Shown: positions 1 to 7,826 of the stretch, piece by piece
Position numbering within the stretch: the stretch's first letter is position 1
Layout: each line of letters begins with the position of its first letter
From: ATZT02 sp964655115
GTDB lineage: Bacteria > Actinomycetota > Actinomycetes > S36-B12 > UBA5976
Direction of reading: 5' to 3'
DNA length: 26,387 nt
NCBI GenBank assembly: GCA_964655115.1
Contig: CAZZKM010000015.1
Coordinates: forward strand, 1-26,387
The notes under the pieces: model-generated
The model's database searches: none
The model's input: only the letters and a program-made list of their open reading frames with translations
What the model was told of the DNA's origin: nothing
Position numbers and translations under genes: made by a program

Positions 1-439
1 CAGATTCTGCTTGTGAGATTCTTCTTTTTCCTTCGAAATTAAATGGTTTAGTTACAACACCAATTGTTAAAGCGCCAACTTCTTTTGCAACTCTTGCAAC
101 TACCGGTGCGCCACCAGTACCAGTTCCGCCGCCTTCACCTGCGGTAACAAAAACCATGTCAGAACCTTTTAATACATCTCTTAATTCTTCAATGTGATCC
201 TCTGCAGCTTGTCTTCCCACAGATGGATCTGCACCTGCACCAAGGCCTCTTGTTAATTCACGACCTATATCAAGTTTTACATCCGCATCACTCATTAAAA
301 GAGCTTGTGCGTCAGTATTTATGGCAACAAATTCAACACCTTTTAATCCGGCTTCAATCATGCGATTGACAGCATTAACACCGCCGCCACCGATGCCAAC
401 AACTTTTATAACCGCTAAGTAATTCTGTGGTGCAACCAC
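1..439 (-). CDS. ftsZ: Cell division protein FtsZ (5' part; gene runs off the left edge)
   Basis: FtsZ is the tubulin-like GTPase that polymerises at midcell as the Z ring and recruits the septal wall machinery. The visible 146 codons start at a GTG and carry the N-terminal GTPase core: GIGGGGVNAVNRM at residues 15-27, NTDAQAL at 41-47, and the tubulin signature GGGTGTG at 103-109, followed by GAPVVA and the VVTKPF strand. A purine-rich GGGAG lies about 8 nt before the GTG, and the MVAPQNYLAVIKVV start is typical of actinobacterial FtsZ, so the start is well supported. The rest of the GTPase domain and the C-terminal tail are outside the window. In most actinobacteria ftsQ lies directly upstream; here about 7 kb of plus-strand genes separate them, so ftsZ must use its own upstream region for transcription. 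Confidence 0.97.
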   Translation of the reverse strand, partial: MVAPQNYLAVIKVVGIGGGGVNAVNRMIEAGLKGVEFVAINTDAQALLMSDADVKLDIGRELTRGLGAGADPSVGRQAAEDHIEELRDVLKGSDMVFVTAGEGGGTGTGGAPVVARVAKEVGALTIGVVTKPFNFEGKRRISQAES

Positions 440-467
440 TAATTTTCTCCCTCGGCAAAACTATTAA

Positions 468-480
468 CCTCAAGTTGAGG
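468..480. promoter_or_regulatory. 13-bp palindrome in the ftsZ leader
   Basis: CCTCAAGTTGAGG is a perfect inverted repeat with 6-bp arms around one central base, 28 bp upstream of the ftsZ start. A one-base loop makes an RNA hairpin awkward, so a DNA operator is the more natural reading. No known regulator was matched. Confidence 0.3.
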
Positions 481-511
481 CTAAAAGTTCCTGTGTTAAA
501 TAAGCAAACAA

Positions 512-540
512 AATTTAGGCTTGAATTCCCTTGTTACCAA
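512..540 (-). promoter_or_regulatory. Candidate ftsZ promoter
   Basis: Reading the minus strand, TTGGTA (-35-like) and TAAATT (-10-like) are separated by 17 nt, giving a leader of about 65 nt before the ftsZ GTG. The gene upstream is divergent, so ftsZ needs a promoter in this gap. The assignment rests only on consensus-like hexamers and spacing. Confidence 0.35.
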
Positions 541-646
541 ACATGCGACTCGGCGTGTTGCATACATATATATAGTGCAGATTTTCTACCTAGGAATGAA
601 TAGAGTTTGACTTGGTTCGTTTCTATTTCTAAACAAGGAGAATTTC

Positions 647-1777
647 ATGCTTTTGGTTGTTCCAAAAGAAACAAAAGCAGGAGAAAAAAGAGTAGCTGCC
701 ACTCCTTCTACTCTAAACAAATTAATCAAACTTGGATTTGAAATTCATATTGAAAAAGATGCAGGATTACTTTCCTTATATCCAGATAGTGAATACGAAA
801 AAAATGGAGCAAAAGTAGTTACGGATATAACAAGTTCGATAAAAAATGCAGACGTTATTGCTTCAGTTGCAACATTAAGTGTAAATCTTTCCAAAAATTT
901 AAAACCTGGTGCAATTTGTATTTCATTTGCTCAAGCGAAAAGAGATAAAGACAATATTAAAGAAATCATCAATTCCAGAGCAACGCTTTTATCATTTGAT
1001 TTTGTTCCAAGAATTTCACGTGCTCAAAGCGCAGATGCATTAACTTCCCAAGCCACAGTTTCTGGATATCACACCATGGTTACTGCAGCCTCTCTTCTTC
1101 CAAAAATGTTTCCTTTAGTCATGACTGCTTCTGGAACAATTAGACCTTCAAAAGTTTTAGTTATTGGTGCAGGTGTTGCTGGACTTCAAGTAATGGCAAC
1201 AGCAAAAAAACTAGGTGCAATAGTTTCTGGGTATGACGTAAGGACTGCAAGTAAAGACGAAGTTAAATCAGTAGGAGCAACTTTTATAGAACTTGATTTA
1301 CCTGTTGTTGAAGGCTCAGGTGGTTATGCAAAGGAAATGGATCAAGAAAGAACTAAATTGCAACAAGAATTGCTAACTACCCATATAACCGCAACAGATG
1401 TATTAATTACAACAGCGGCAGTGCCTGGAAGACCTGCACCAAGATTAGTAACTTCAAAAATGCTTGCAGGAATGAAACCTGGATCAGTAATTGCTGACAT
1501 GGCTGCAGAAAATGGTGGCAATGTTGAAGGTTCGGTTGCTGGAAAAATAATTGAATTAAATGGTGTAAAAATCTGGGGAGGACAAAACATAGCTTCAGAA
1601 ATGGCACCAGATGCATCATTTCTTTATTCAGGAAATGTTATTTCACTACTGTCATTCTTAGTTAAAGAATCAATGATTGTTTTGGATAAAAATGATGAAG
1701 TTATTTCTGGCAGTGCTCTTGTTATTGATGGTGAAATTACAAATGAATTTGTTAAAACAGAGATGAATCAGGGGTGA
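647..1777 (+). CDS. pntAA: Proton-translocating NAD(P) transhydrogenase subunit alpha, part 1 (soluble NAD(H)-binding domain)
   Basis: This 376-residue protein is domain I of the energy-linked transhydrogenase, which passes hydride between NADH and NADP+ at the membrane coupled to proton movement. It has the alanine-dehydrogenase/PntA fold: PKETKAGEKRVA at residues 6-17, RAQSADALTSQ at 125-135, the Rossmann nucleotide loop GAGVAG at 174-179, the mobile-loop region near GGYAKE (225-230) and TTAAVPGRPAP at 254-264. The length fits the split three-gene form seen in Rhodospirillum rubrum, in which domain II is a separate small gene (here the next one). An AAGGAG ribosome binding site sits 6 nt before the ATG. 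It opens a pntAA-pntAB-pntB operon that diverges from ftsZ. The enzyme's usual role is NADPH supply. Confidence 0.96.
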   Translation: MLLVVPKETKAGEKRVAATPSTLNKLIKLGFEIHIEKDAGLLSLYPDSEYEKNGAKVVTDITSSIKNADVIASVATLSVNLSKNLKPGAICISFAQAKRDKDNIKEIINSRATLLSFDFVPRISRAQSADALTSQATVSGYHTMVTAASLLPKMFPLVMTASGTIRPSKVLVIGAGVAGLQVMATAKKLGAIVSGYDVRTASKDEVKSVGATFIELDLPVVEGSGGYAKEMDQERTKLQQELLTTHITATDVLITTAAVPGRPAPRLVTSKMLAGMKPGSVIADMAAENGGNVEGSVAGKIIELNGVKIWGGQNIASEMAPDASFLYSGNVISLLSFLVKESMIVLDKNDEVISGSALVIDGEITNEFVKTEMNQG

Positions 1778-1784
1778 TTATTTA

Positions 1785-2087
1785 ATGGATGCAGGCATTG
1801 CTTTATTGACGATTTTTATATTAAGTATTTTTGTTGGATTTGAAGTGGTATCTAAAGTGTCCACAATTTTGCATACCCCCCTAATGTCTGGAGCAAATGC
1901 AATTCACGGTGTGATTTTAGTTGGAGCCATTATTGTTACAGGCCATGCTGATTCAAATCTGGAATTATTTCTAGGTTTAGCTGCAGTAGTCCTTGCCACT
2001 ATAAATATGGTGGGCGGATTTGTTGTCACTGATCGAATGTTGGAACTGTTTAAATCAAAAAAGAATAAGTCAGGTGAAAACAAATGA
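1785..2087 (+). CDS. pntAB: NAD(P) transhydrogenase subunit alpha, part 2 (membrane segment)
   Basis: This 100-residue hydrophobic protein carries the alpha-chain membrane helices that, with those of PntB, form the proton channel of the transhydrogenase. It has three predicted membrane segments, at about residues 3-21, 36-53 and 60-82, followed by a lysine-rich cytoplasmic end. GANAIHGVILVGAI in the second helix is characteristic of PntAB. An AGGGGTGA ribosome binding site lies upstream. The gene starts 7 nt after pntAA, and its stop overlaps the pntB start as ATGA, so the three subunits should be translationally coupled. Confidence 0.95.
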   Translation: MDAGIALLTIFILSIFVGFEVVSKVSTILHTPLMSGANAIHGVILVGAIIVTGHADSNLELFLGLAAVVLATINMVGGFVVTDRMLELFKSKKNKSGENK

Positions 2088-3460
2088 CACCTGTTTGGTC
2101 ACAATTAGCAAATCTTGGTGCAGCACTCGCATTTATTTTTGCACTAAAAGCATTATCGTCACCAAAAACTGCAAGACTTGGTAACCGAGTTGGTGCTGTA
2201 GGAGCAATTGCCGCTGTTGCAATTGTTTTCTTTTCCGAAAGTAATTTAAAGCATTTAAATTGGATTTTAATTGCAGTTGCAATTGGAACTATCTTTGGTT
2301 TTTTTGCGGCTCGACGTGTTCAAATGACTCAGATGCCACAAATGGTTGCTCTCTTCAATGGTGTTGGTGGCGGTGCAGCTATGGCTGTTTCTGTAATCGA
2401 ATTTTTAAATGCAGGTAAAGAGGAAAGCTTTATTGCCTTACTTGCAACTGTATTTACAGTAGTTATTGGTTCTGTTTCATTTACCGGCTCAATTGTAACT
2501 TTTTTAAAACTTCAAGAATTAATGACTTCTCGCCCTGTGGTTTTACCTTTGGGAAGAACTATCACAATTGGCACAGCAATTGCTACTTTATTCTTCTCAA
2601 TATATTTATTAGTTTTCCCAGAAATTTGGGCTTTATGGGTCCTGGTGGTTTTATCTCTAATTTTGGGAATTTTGTTTGTGCTTCCAGTTGGTGGCGCAGA
2701 TGTACCTATCGTAATTAGTTTGCTTAACGCCTTTACTGGACTTTCTGTTGCTGCAAGTGGATATGTATTAGACAACGTTTTGCTTTTAGTTGCGGGAACT
2801 TTAGTTGGAGCCTCAGGAACTTTGTTAACTCAATTAATGGCAAAAGCTATGGGACGTCCATTAACTTCAACATTGTTTGGAGCATTTACTGCAACTGCAA
2901 GTTCACAAGCTGCATCAGCAACAGATCGACCAGTAAAAAGTGCTGGACCAAACGATATTGCAATCATGCTTACTTACGCTTCTAAAGTAATTATTGTTCC
3001 AGGTTATGGATTAGCTGTTGCGCAAGCACAACAAACTTTACGAGAGTTAGTTGATTTATTAATTTCTAAAGGTGTTGAAGTGGAATATGCAATACATCCT
3101 GTGGCAGGAAGAATGCCTGGACATATGAATGTGTTGCTTGCTGAAGCAGATGTTCCATATGAACAATTAAAAGAAATGGATGAAATTAATTCGGAATTTG
3201 CTAGCACTTCAGTTGCTGTTGTAGTTGGAGCAAATGATGTAGTAAATCCTGCAGCAAGAACAGATTCAACGTCTCCAATATTTGGTATGCCAATTTTAAA
3301 TGCTGATCAAGCAGAGCAAATAGTTTTCATGAAAAGATCAATGAGACCTGGATTTGCTGGTGTTGAAAATGAATTATTATTCAATGAAAAAACCACTTTG
3401 CTTTTTGGCGATGCAAAAGATTCTCTTGCCAAAGTAGTAGCTGCAGTAAAGACTATGTAA
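2084..3460 (+). CDS. pntB: NAD(P) transhydrogenase subunit beta
   Basis: The beta subunit (458 residues) supplies most of the proton-conducting membrane domain and the NADP(H)-binding domain III. Hydrophobic helices fill about residues 7-250. Domain III follows, with GYGLAVAQ at 307-314, HPVAGRMPGHMNVLLAEA at 338-355, GANDVVNPAA at 382-391 and MKRSMRPGFAGVENELLF at 416-433, all signatures of NADP binding in PntB. The length is normal for the family. One feature to note is that the membrane position aligning by eye with E. coli beta-His91 is Asn92 here (MVALFNGVGGG). The gene overlaps pntAB by 4 nt and is followed after 29 nt by the nuclease pair, with no visible terminator, so read-through into the nucleases is plausible. 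Confidence 0.96.
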   Translation: MTPVWSQLANLGAALAFIFALKALSSPKTARLGNRVGAVGAIAAVAIVFFSESNLKHLNWILIAVAIGTIFGFFAARRVQMTQMPQMVALFNGVGGGAAMAVSVIEFLNAGKEESFIALLATVFTVVIGSVSFTGSIVTFLKLQELMTSRPVVLPLGRTITIGTAIATLFFSIYLLVFPEIWALWVLVVLSLILGILFVLPVGGADVPIVISLLNAFTGLSVAASGYVLDNVLLLVAGTLVGASGTLLTQLMAKAMGRPLTSTLFGAFTATASSQAASATDRPVKSAGPNDIAIMLTYASKVIIVPGYGLAVAQAQQTLRELVDLLISKGVEVEYAIHPVAGRMPGHMNVLLAEADVPYEQLKEMDEINSEFASTSVAVVVGANDVVNPAARTDSTSPIFGMPILNADQAEQIVFMKRSMRPGFAGVENELLFNEKTTLLFGDAKDSLAKVVAAVKTM

Positions 3461-3489
3461 ATGTTTTATTTCATAAACTAATTTCTAAA

Positions 3490-4413
3490 ATGGCAGATGA
3501 TAAACAAGTTCCTGTAAAAGTAATTGATATAGGAAAAACACTTCCCTTACACGTCTCTCCTAGCCAACTTTCTAATTTTGATCGTTGTAACTTAGCGTAT
3601 TGGTTTTCATCAGTTGCAGGCTGGCGAGAACCCACAACTTTAGCTCAAATTATTGGAACACTTGTACATAATGTTCTCGAAAATTTATTGAAAATAAATC
3701 AAGAAAAAAGAACAAAAGATGCGGCATGGAATCTTTTAAGGGAAAACGGCGAAGAAATAATTAACATAAATTCAAGATGGTTGAAAGAAGATGATATTTC
3801 AATTTTAAAAGATAAAAGCGCAGAATCACTAAAAGGCTATTTTGATTTGGAAGATCCAGCTAAAATTGAAATAAGTTTAGAGGACTTAGAAAGACCAATA
3901 TCAGCTATTTTTGATTCTGTAAAACTATATGGTCGGCTTGATCGAATCACAAGGGATGGACTTGTGAAAATCACTGATTATAAAACGAGCAAAAAACCTG
4001 CACCTCAATATTTATCTGATTCTTTACGTCAAGTAATGCTTTATGCTGCAGGACTTCAAGAAAATGGAATTAAAGTTGATGAAGTTGAACTTATTTATCT
4101 TCCAGGTAGGGATCGAGTAAATCGCCCAACTTACAAATCTGCAATTGATCGAGCAGTACATCATTTGGTGACCACTAGAAAAAAGATGGAAAAATCTTTA
4201 GAAAAATTAACTTGGAACGCTAATCCTGGCACAATTTGCAAATCCTGTGCTTTTCTAAAGGTATGTCCTGCAAAAAACTCCTCTGCGCCAATTCCTGGAA
4301 GTAATGAATCTGATGAAGTATTACAAAAACTAAATCTTGAAAAAAGAGATAGAAATAAAACAAATAATCAAAATATTGGAATGGATATGTTGCCATTTGG
4401 GGAAGAGAATTAA
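3490..4413 (+). CDS. RecB-family PD-(D/E)XK nuclease with Fe-S cysteine motif (Rv2119-like)
   Basis: This 307-residue protein is predicted to be a DNA exonuclease of the RecB/AddB/Cas4 group. Every expected element is present in order: SPSQLSNFDRC with Cys33, GTLVH with His60, GRLD with Asp151, TDYK with Asp163 and Lys165, and QVMLY with Gln181 and Tyr185. The C-terminal cysteines 250, 253 and 259 (CxxCxxxxxC) with Cys33 make the AddB/Cas4-type four-cysteine ligand set of a 4Fe-4S cluster. Single-domain proteins of this kind are widespread in actinobacteria, where Mycobacterium Rv2119 is the relative I have in mind from memory. A 45-residue polar tail ending MDMLPFGEEN follows the last cysteine. 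No clear Shine-Dalgarno precedes the ATG. The stop overlaps the next start by one base (TAATG), so the two nucleases are translationally coupled. Its substrate is unknown. Confidence 0.85.
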   Translation: MADDKQVPVKVIDIGKTLPLHVSPSQLSNFDRCNLAYWFSSVAGWREPTTLAQIIGTLVHNVLENLLKINQEKRTKDAAWNLLRENGEEIININSRWLKEDDISILKDKSAESLKGYFDLEDPAKIEISLEDLERPISAIFDSVKLYGRLDRITRDGLVKITDYKTSKKPAPQYLSDSLRQVMLYAAGLQENGIKVDEVELIYLPGRDRVNRPTYKSAIDRAVHHLVTTRKKMEKSLEKLTWNANPGTICKSCAFLKVCPAKNSSAPIPGSNESDEVLQKLNLEKRDRNKTNNQNIGMDMLPFGEEN

Positions 4414-6272
4414 TGATTTATCAATTAGAAGACAACTGGAAACCAGGTTTTGAATATAAAAAATCAGGTTTTTTGAGAATTAGTGCCACACAAATTTCTG
4501 CTGATAAAGATAAGGCATGCCTTGATTTAATTTCTTTAAAATCAAGACCAAGTGCCAAAATTATTGACGGTTATGTGCCAGTCAGATATCTAGATTTTGA
4601 ATCTTTTCCTCTTGGCATAGTTCTAGAAGCTTTGATTTTGGGTATTAATCAAGGTTTACTTACAAAAGTTGACTTTGATCACGATGAATTAGCTGATCAT
4701 CTATTAACTGAAATAATAAGTCAAAATCAAAGAAGAGTTGAGAAATCTCACAAGCTTTGGGCTCATAAAGCACTAATTGGTTATTTAAAAACTTTTGAAA
4801 AAGCTAAACAAATTGATGAAAAAGATGGAATAGAATTTACAGAATTAGAACTAATTCAGGCATTTGATATTGACGATAATCAGCATGTGGAGTGGTTTGC
4901 TTGGGGAATTTTTCTAACAAATAAAGATAATTCAGTAAGAGAATTTAGATTATTAAAATACTCAAAAGCTGGATTGAGTATTCCAAACGAAACTAAGCTT
5001 GGAGTCGCGCTTCGAGTTTTGGCTGATGGCGTTACACATAGTGAATCCACTTGGAATATAGAAAGAGATCCTGTTTCAAAAATAAATCAAAATTTAACTA
5101 GGATAAGAATAAGAGAAATTGGCTGTCTAGATCAAAGTGTTTCATTAATTGTAGATACGAATCCAACTGAAGCTAGAAAATGGTTCGAGCAAAAAACCTT
5201 TGAAGTTGCCAAGGAAAGAATTAATGGAGGTTTAGCGAAACCTAGTTCTAATTGTCGAAACTGTAAAGCAAATATCTATTGCCCTACTCTTGCAATTAAG
5301 CCAGGAATTTTAGGTATCACTTCGTATGCACCTTGGCCCAAGTCGTATTCGCCATCTAAATTAAATATTTATCGCAAATGTCCAAGACAATATTATTTAA
5401 TTGAAGAATTAGGTTTGAGAACACTTAGTGAATCAACATCACAGTCTCAACAACGTGGCCTCTTAGTTCATCAATGGCTTGAAAAAGCTCACAAGAGAAA
5501 TAAAAAATGCCAAGAATCTGATTTATTGATTATTAATAAAATTGGTGAAATTAGTCATGATTTGTCCTGGACGATGAGTGAAATAGATGCAACTAAAGAC
5601 TACTTAAATCAACATATTAGTAACTGCTCAATAGATTCAAATACAAAAGTAGAAACTGAAGTTGAAGTTATTGCTTTTGATACTGATAGTGATATAACTA
5701 TAGGAACAAGACCAGATATTTTGTATGTAAAAAATAACACTCTTTATTGGAGAGAAGTTAAAACTACTAATAACATAAAAGATATTGAAAATGATTTATT
5801 TTTTGATGTATATCCACAATTACCATTAGCCGTAAAATTGGTATCAAGTAACTGTATTCCTAAAAACATATTGAATAAACTGGGCAATTTTGAAAAAATA
5901 GTTTTAGAACTTGAATTAATAACTCCAAATGCACAAAAAATAATTAGCTGGGATTGCAAAGACTCAAAAGTTCTTAATAAAGCATGGTCAGTTCTAGCTG
6001 AACAAGTTGACAACTGGGCCAGCGATACATTATTTGCTCCGTCAACAAATCCCCCTTGCAATTGGTGCAAAGTTAAGGATTTTTGTGAATTTTCAAACCA
6101 AGACCTAGTAACAGCTGACATCGATGGACTGCAAATTGATTTAAAAACTGGTGAGATTATTGAAATTGGACCGGCAAGAAACCTTAAAGACGAGGAAAGA
6201 GTTATAAAAGCATTAGGTTTATCTGCCTCAATTATGGAAAGTATTGAAGAAGATGATGAAATTCCTTTTTAA
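4413..6272 (+). CDS. Two-domain RecB-like nuclease: degenerate plus intact PD-(D/E)XK Fe-S domains, with an SSB-like C-terminal tip
   Basis: This 619-residue protein looks like two RecB/AddB-type modules in tandem. The C-terminal module is intact: Cys323 (YRKCPRQYY), His353 (RGLLVH), Asp435 (TRPDILY), Glu448 and Lys450 (REVK), and cysteines 549, 552 and 558 (CxxCxxxxxC); only the QxxxY tyrosine after Gln469 is missing. The N-terminal module keeps the frame, with ISATQIS at 24-30, Cys36 and CRNCKANIYC at 281-290. It lacks the histidine (FPLGIVLEALI at 65-75) and the Asp/Glu-x-Lys residues (around EWFAWG to LLKYSKAG, 160-187), so it is probably structural or DNA-binding. The last six residues are DDEIPF; E. 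coli SSB ends DDDIPF. A GGGAAGAG ribosome binding site precedes the ATG inside the upstream gene. I infer that it works with that nuclease in DNA end processing or defence. I do not recognise a named family for the full architecture. Confidence 0.75.
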   Translation: MIYQLEDNWKPGFEYKKSGFLRISATQISADKDKACLDLISLKSRPSAKIIDGYVPVRYLDFESFPLGIVLEALILGINQGLLTKVDFDHDELADHLLTEIISQNQRRVEKSHKLWAHKALIGYLKTFEKAKQIDEKDGIEFTELELIQAFDIDDNQHVEWFAWGIFLTNKDNSVREFRLLKYSKAGLSIPNETKLGVALRVLADGVTHSESTWNIERDPVSKINQNLTRIRIREIGCLDQSVSLIVDTNPTEARKWFEQKTFEVAKERINGGLAKPSSNCRNCKANIYCPTLAIKPGILGITSYAPWPKSYSPSKLNIYRKCPRQYYLIEELGLRTLSESTSQSQQRGLLVHQWLEKAHKRNKKCQESDLLIINKIGEISHDLSWTMSEIDATKDYLNQHISNCSIDSNTKVETEVEVIAFDTDSDITIGTRPDILYVKNNTLYWREVKTTNNIKDIENDLFFDVYPQLPLAVKLVSSNCIPKNILNKLGNFEKIVLELELITPNAQKIISWDCKDSKVLNKAWSVLAEQVDNWASDTLFAPSTNPPCNWCKVKDFCEFSNQDLVTADIDGLQIDLKTGEIIEIGPARNLKDEERVIKALGLSASIMESIEEDDEIPF

Positions 6273-6320
6273 AAATACCCCAAAATTCAACCGATTTTTA
6301 AAAGGTGATTGGATTAATTT

Positions 6321-7826
6321 ATGACTGCACAACTTATACAAGTTCCAGATTCTGTTCAAAATCCAGATTTAAGTAAAACCAAAGAACTTCTGTCAAAAGT
6401 CCCTACAGGTTTATTAATTGGTAGTGAATTTGTAAAAGGTGAAAATGAAGATTTTGAGGTTTTAGATCCTGCCAACGGAGAATTGCTCACTAAAGTTTCA
6501 AATGCTGGTGTAAAAGATTTACAAAAAGCCTTAGATATCGCAGTAATTGCACAAGAAAAATGGTCAAAAACTGCACCAAGAGTTCGCGGAGAAGTTTTAA
6601 GAAAAACTTTTGAACTCATGATTCAGCAAGCCGATGATATAGCCTTTTTAATGTCTTTAGAAAATGGAAAAACTTTAGTTGATGCCAAAGCAGAAGTTTT
6701 ATATGCAGCTGAATTTTTTAGATGGTTTTCAGAGGAAGCAGTAAGAATAGATGGATCTTTAAGACATGCACCAAGTGGTGCCAACAAAATTTTGACATAC
6801 AAACAACCAATAGGCATAGCATTTTTAATTACTCCTTGGAATTTTCCAGCGGCCATGTACACACGAAAAGTAGGTGCTGCCTTAGCGGCAGGATGTGCAG
6901 CTATTTTGAAACCTGCATCAGAAACACCTTTAACTGCTCTTTTAATCAGCAAAATATTGCTTGATGCTGGAGCACTTCCTGGAACTGTTTCAGTTCTTCA
7001 AACAAATAAACCTGGACCATTAACAGATGCGGCATTAAATGATGAGCGAGTTGGAAAACTGTCATTTACAGGTTCAACTGGAATTGGAAAAATGCTTTTG
7101 AAAAAAGCATCTGAAAGAGTTTTAAATTGCTCTATGGAATTAGGTGGCAACGCTCCATTTATCGTTTTGGATGACGCTGACATTGATGCAGCAATTGATG
7201 GAGCAATGATTGCAAAAATGCGCAATGGCGGACAGGCTTGTACGGCGGCAAATAGATTCTTTGTGCAAGAAAAAGTTCACGATGAATTTGTTTCGAAATT
7301 AGCCCAAAGAATGGGTGCATTAAAAGTTGGACATGGCACAAACTCTGACACCACCCTTGCTCCACTAGTAAATAGAAAAGCTGTAGGTTCAGTTGGCGAA
7401 TTAGTTAAAGACGCTTTAGAAAAAGGTGCAAACCAAATAGTTGGTGGTACACCATCTGCTGGACCTGGTTGTTATTACCCTGCAACAGTTTTGGGAAATG
7501 TAAAACCAGAAGCAAGAATTGTGCAAGAAGAAGTTTTTGGACCAGTAGCTGCAGTTGTAAAAGTAAAAGATGAAAATGAAGCGTTAAGTATTGCAAACAA
7601 AAGCGAATACGGTTTAGCAGGTTATGTTTACTCAAAAAATCTTGCACGCGGTCTAAAAGTTTGCGAACAGCTTCAAGTTGGCATGATCGGATTAAATAGA
7701 GGTTTAGTTTCAGATCCTTCTGCGCCATTTGGCGGTGTAAAGCAATCTGGATTAGGCCGAGAAGGTGGCTATGAAGGTATTGATGAATATCTCGAAATTA
7801 AATATGTTGCTACCAGTGATTTTTAA
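6321..7826 (+). CDS. gabD: Succinate-semialdehyde dehydrogenase (NAD(P)+), aldehyde dehydrogenase superfamily
   Basis: The predicted reaction is oxidation of succinate semialdehyde to succinate, the last step of GABA or 2-oxoglutarate bypass catabolism. The 501 residues hold the full aldehyde dehydrogenase machinery: TPWNFP with Asn174, LKPASETPL at 196-204, SFTGSTGIGK at 248-257, MELGGN with the general base Glu273, and GGQACTAANR with nucleophile Cys307. The end, DPSAPFGGVKQSGLGREGG with DEYLEIKY, is typical of GabD-type enzymes. Substrate within the superfamily is an inference, and other semialdehydes are possible. The start follows AAAGGTG at 14 nt, a weak spacing, but the nearest upstream TTG in frame is cut off by a stop. 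It lies 48 nt after the nuclease pair. Its stop codon overlaps the ftsQ stop on the other strand within TTAA, leaving no room for a terminator. Confidence 0.9.
   Translation: MTAQLIQVPDSVQNPDLSKTKELLSKVPTGLLIGSEFVKGENEDFEVLDPANGELLTKVSNAGVKDLQKALDIAVIAQEKWSKTAPRVRGEVLRKTFELMIQQADDIAFLMSLENGKTLVDAKAEVLYAAEFFRWFSEEAVRIDGSLRHAPSGANKILTYKQPIGIAFLITPWNFPAAMYTRKVGAALAAGCAAILKPASETPLTALLISKILLDAGALPGTVSVLQTNKPGPLTDAALNDERVGKLSFTGSTGIGKMLLKKASERVLNCSMELGGNAPFIVLDDADIDAAIDGAMIAKMRNGGQACTAANRFFVQEKVHDEFVSKLAQRMGALKVGHGTNSDTTLAPLVNRKAVGSVGELVKDALEKGANQIVGGTPSAGPGCYYPATVLGNVKPEARIVQEEVFGPVAAVVKVKDENEALSIANKSEYGLAGYVYSKNLARGLKVCEQLQVGMIGLNRGLVSDPSAPFGGVKQSGLGREGGYEGIDEYLEIKYVATSDF

Noticed and set aside
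607..636. TTGACT/TAAACA promoter for pntAA
   Set aside because: The hexamers are spaced well, but transcription would start within or after the ribosome binding site, leaving no usable leader.
4381..4410. Beta-clamp binding motif in the tail of the first nuclease (MDMLPF)
   Set aside because: It only loosely resembles the QL-x-LF consensus and lacks the glutamine, so I do not claim it.
5744..6121. 125-codon minus-strand open frame inside the second nuclease gene
   Set aside because: It is antisense to conserved nuclease motifs, shows no recognisable domain and no ribosome site; it looks like a shadow frame.
440..7822. Mobile element or island carrying pnt, the nucleases and gabD
   Set aside because: No transposase, integrase, tRNA, or flanking direct or inverted repeats were seen, and base composition looks similar to the surroundings.
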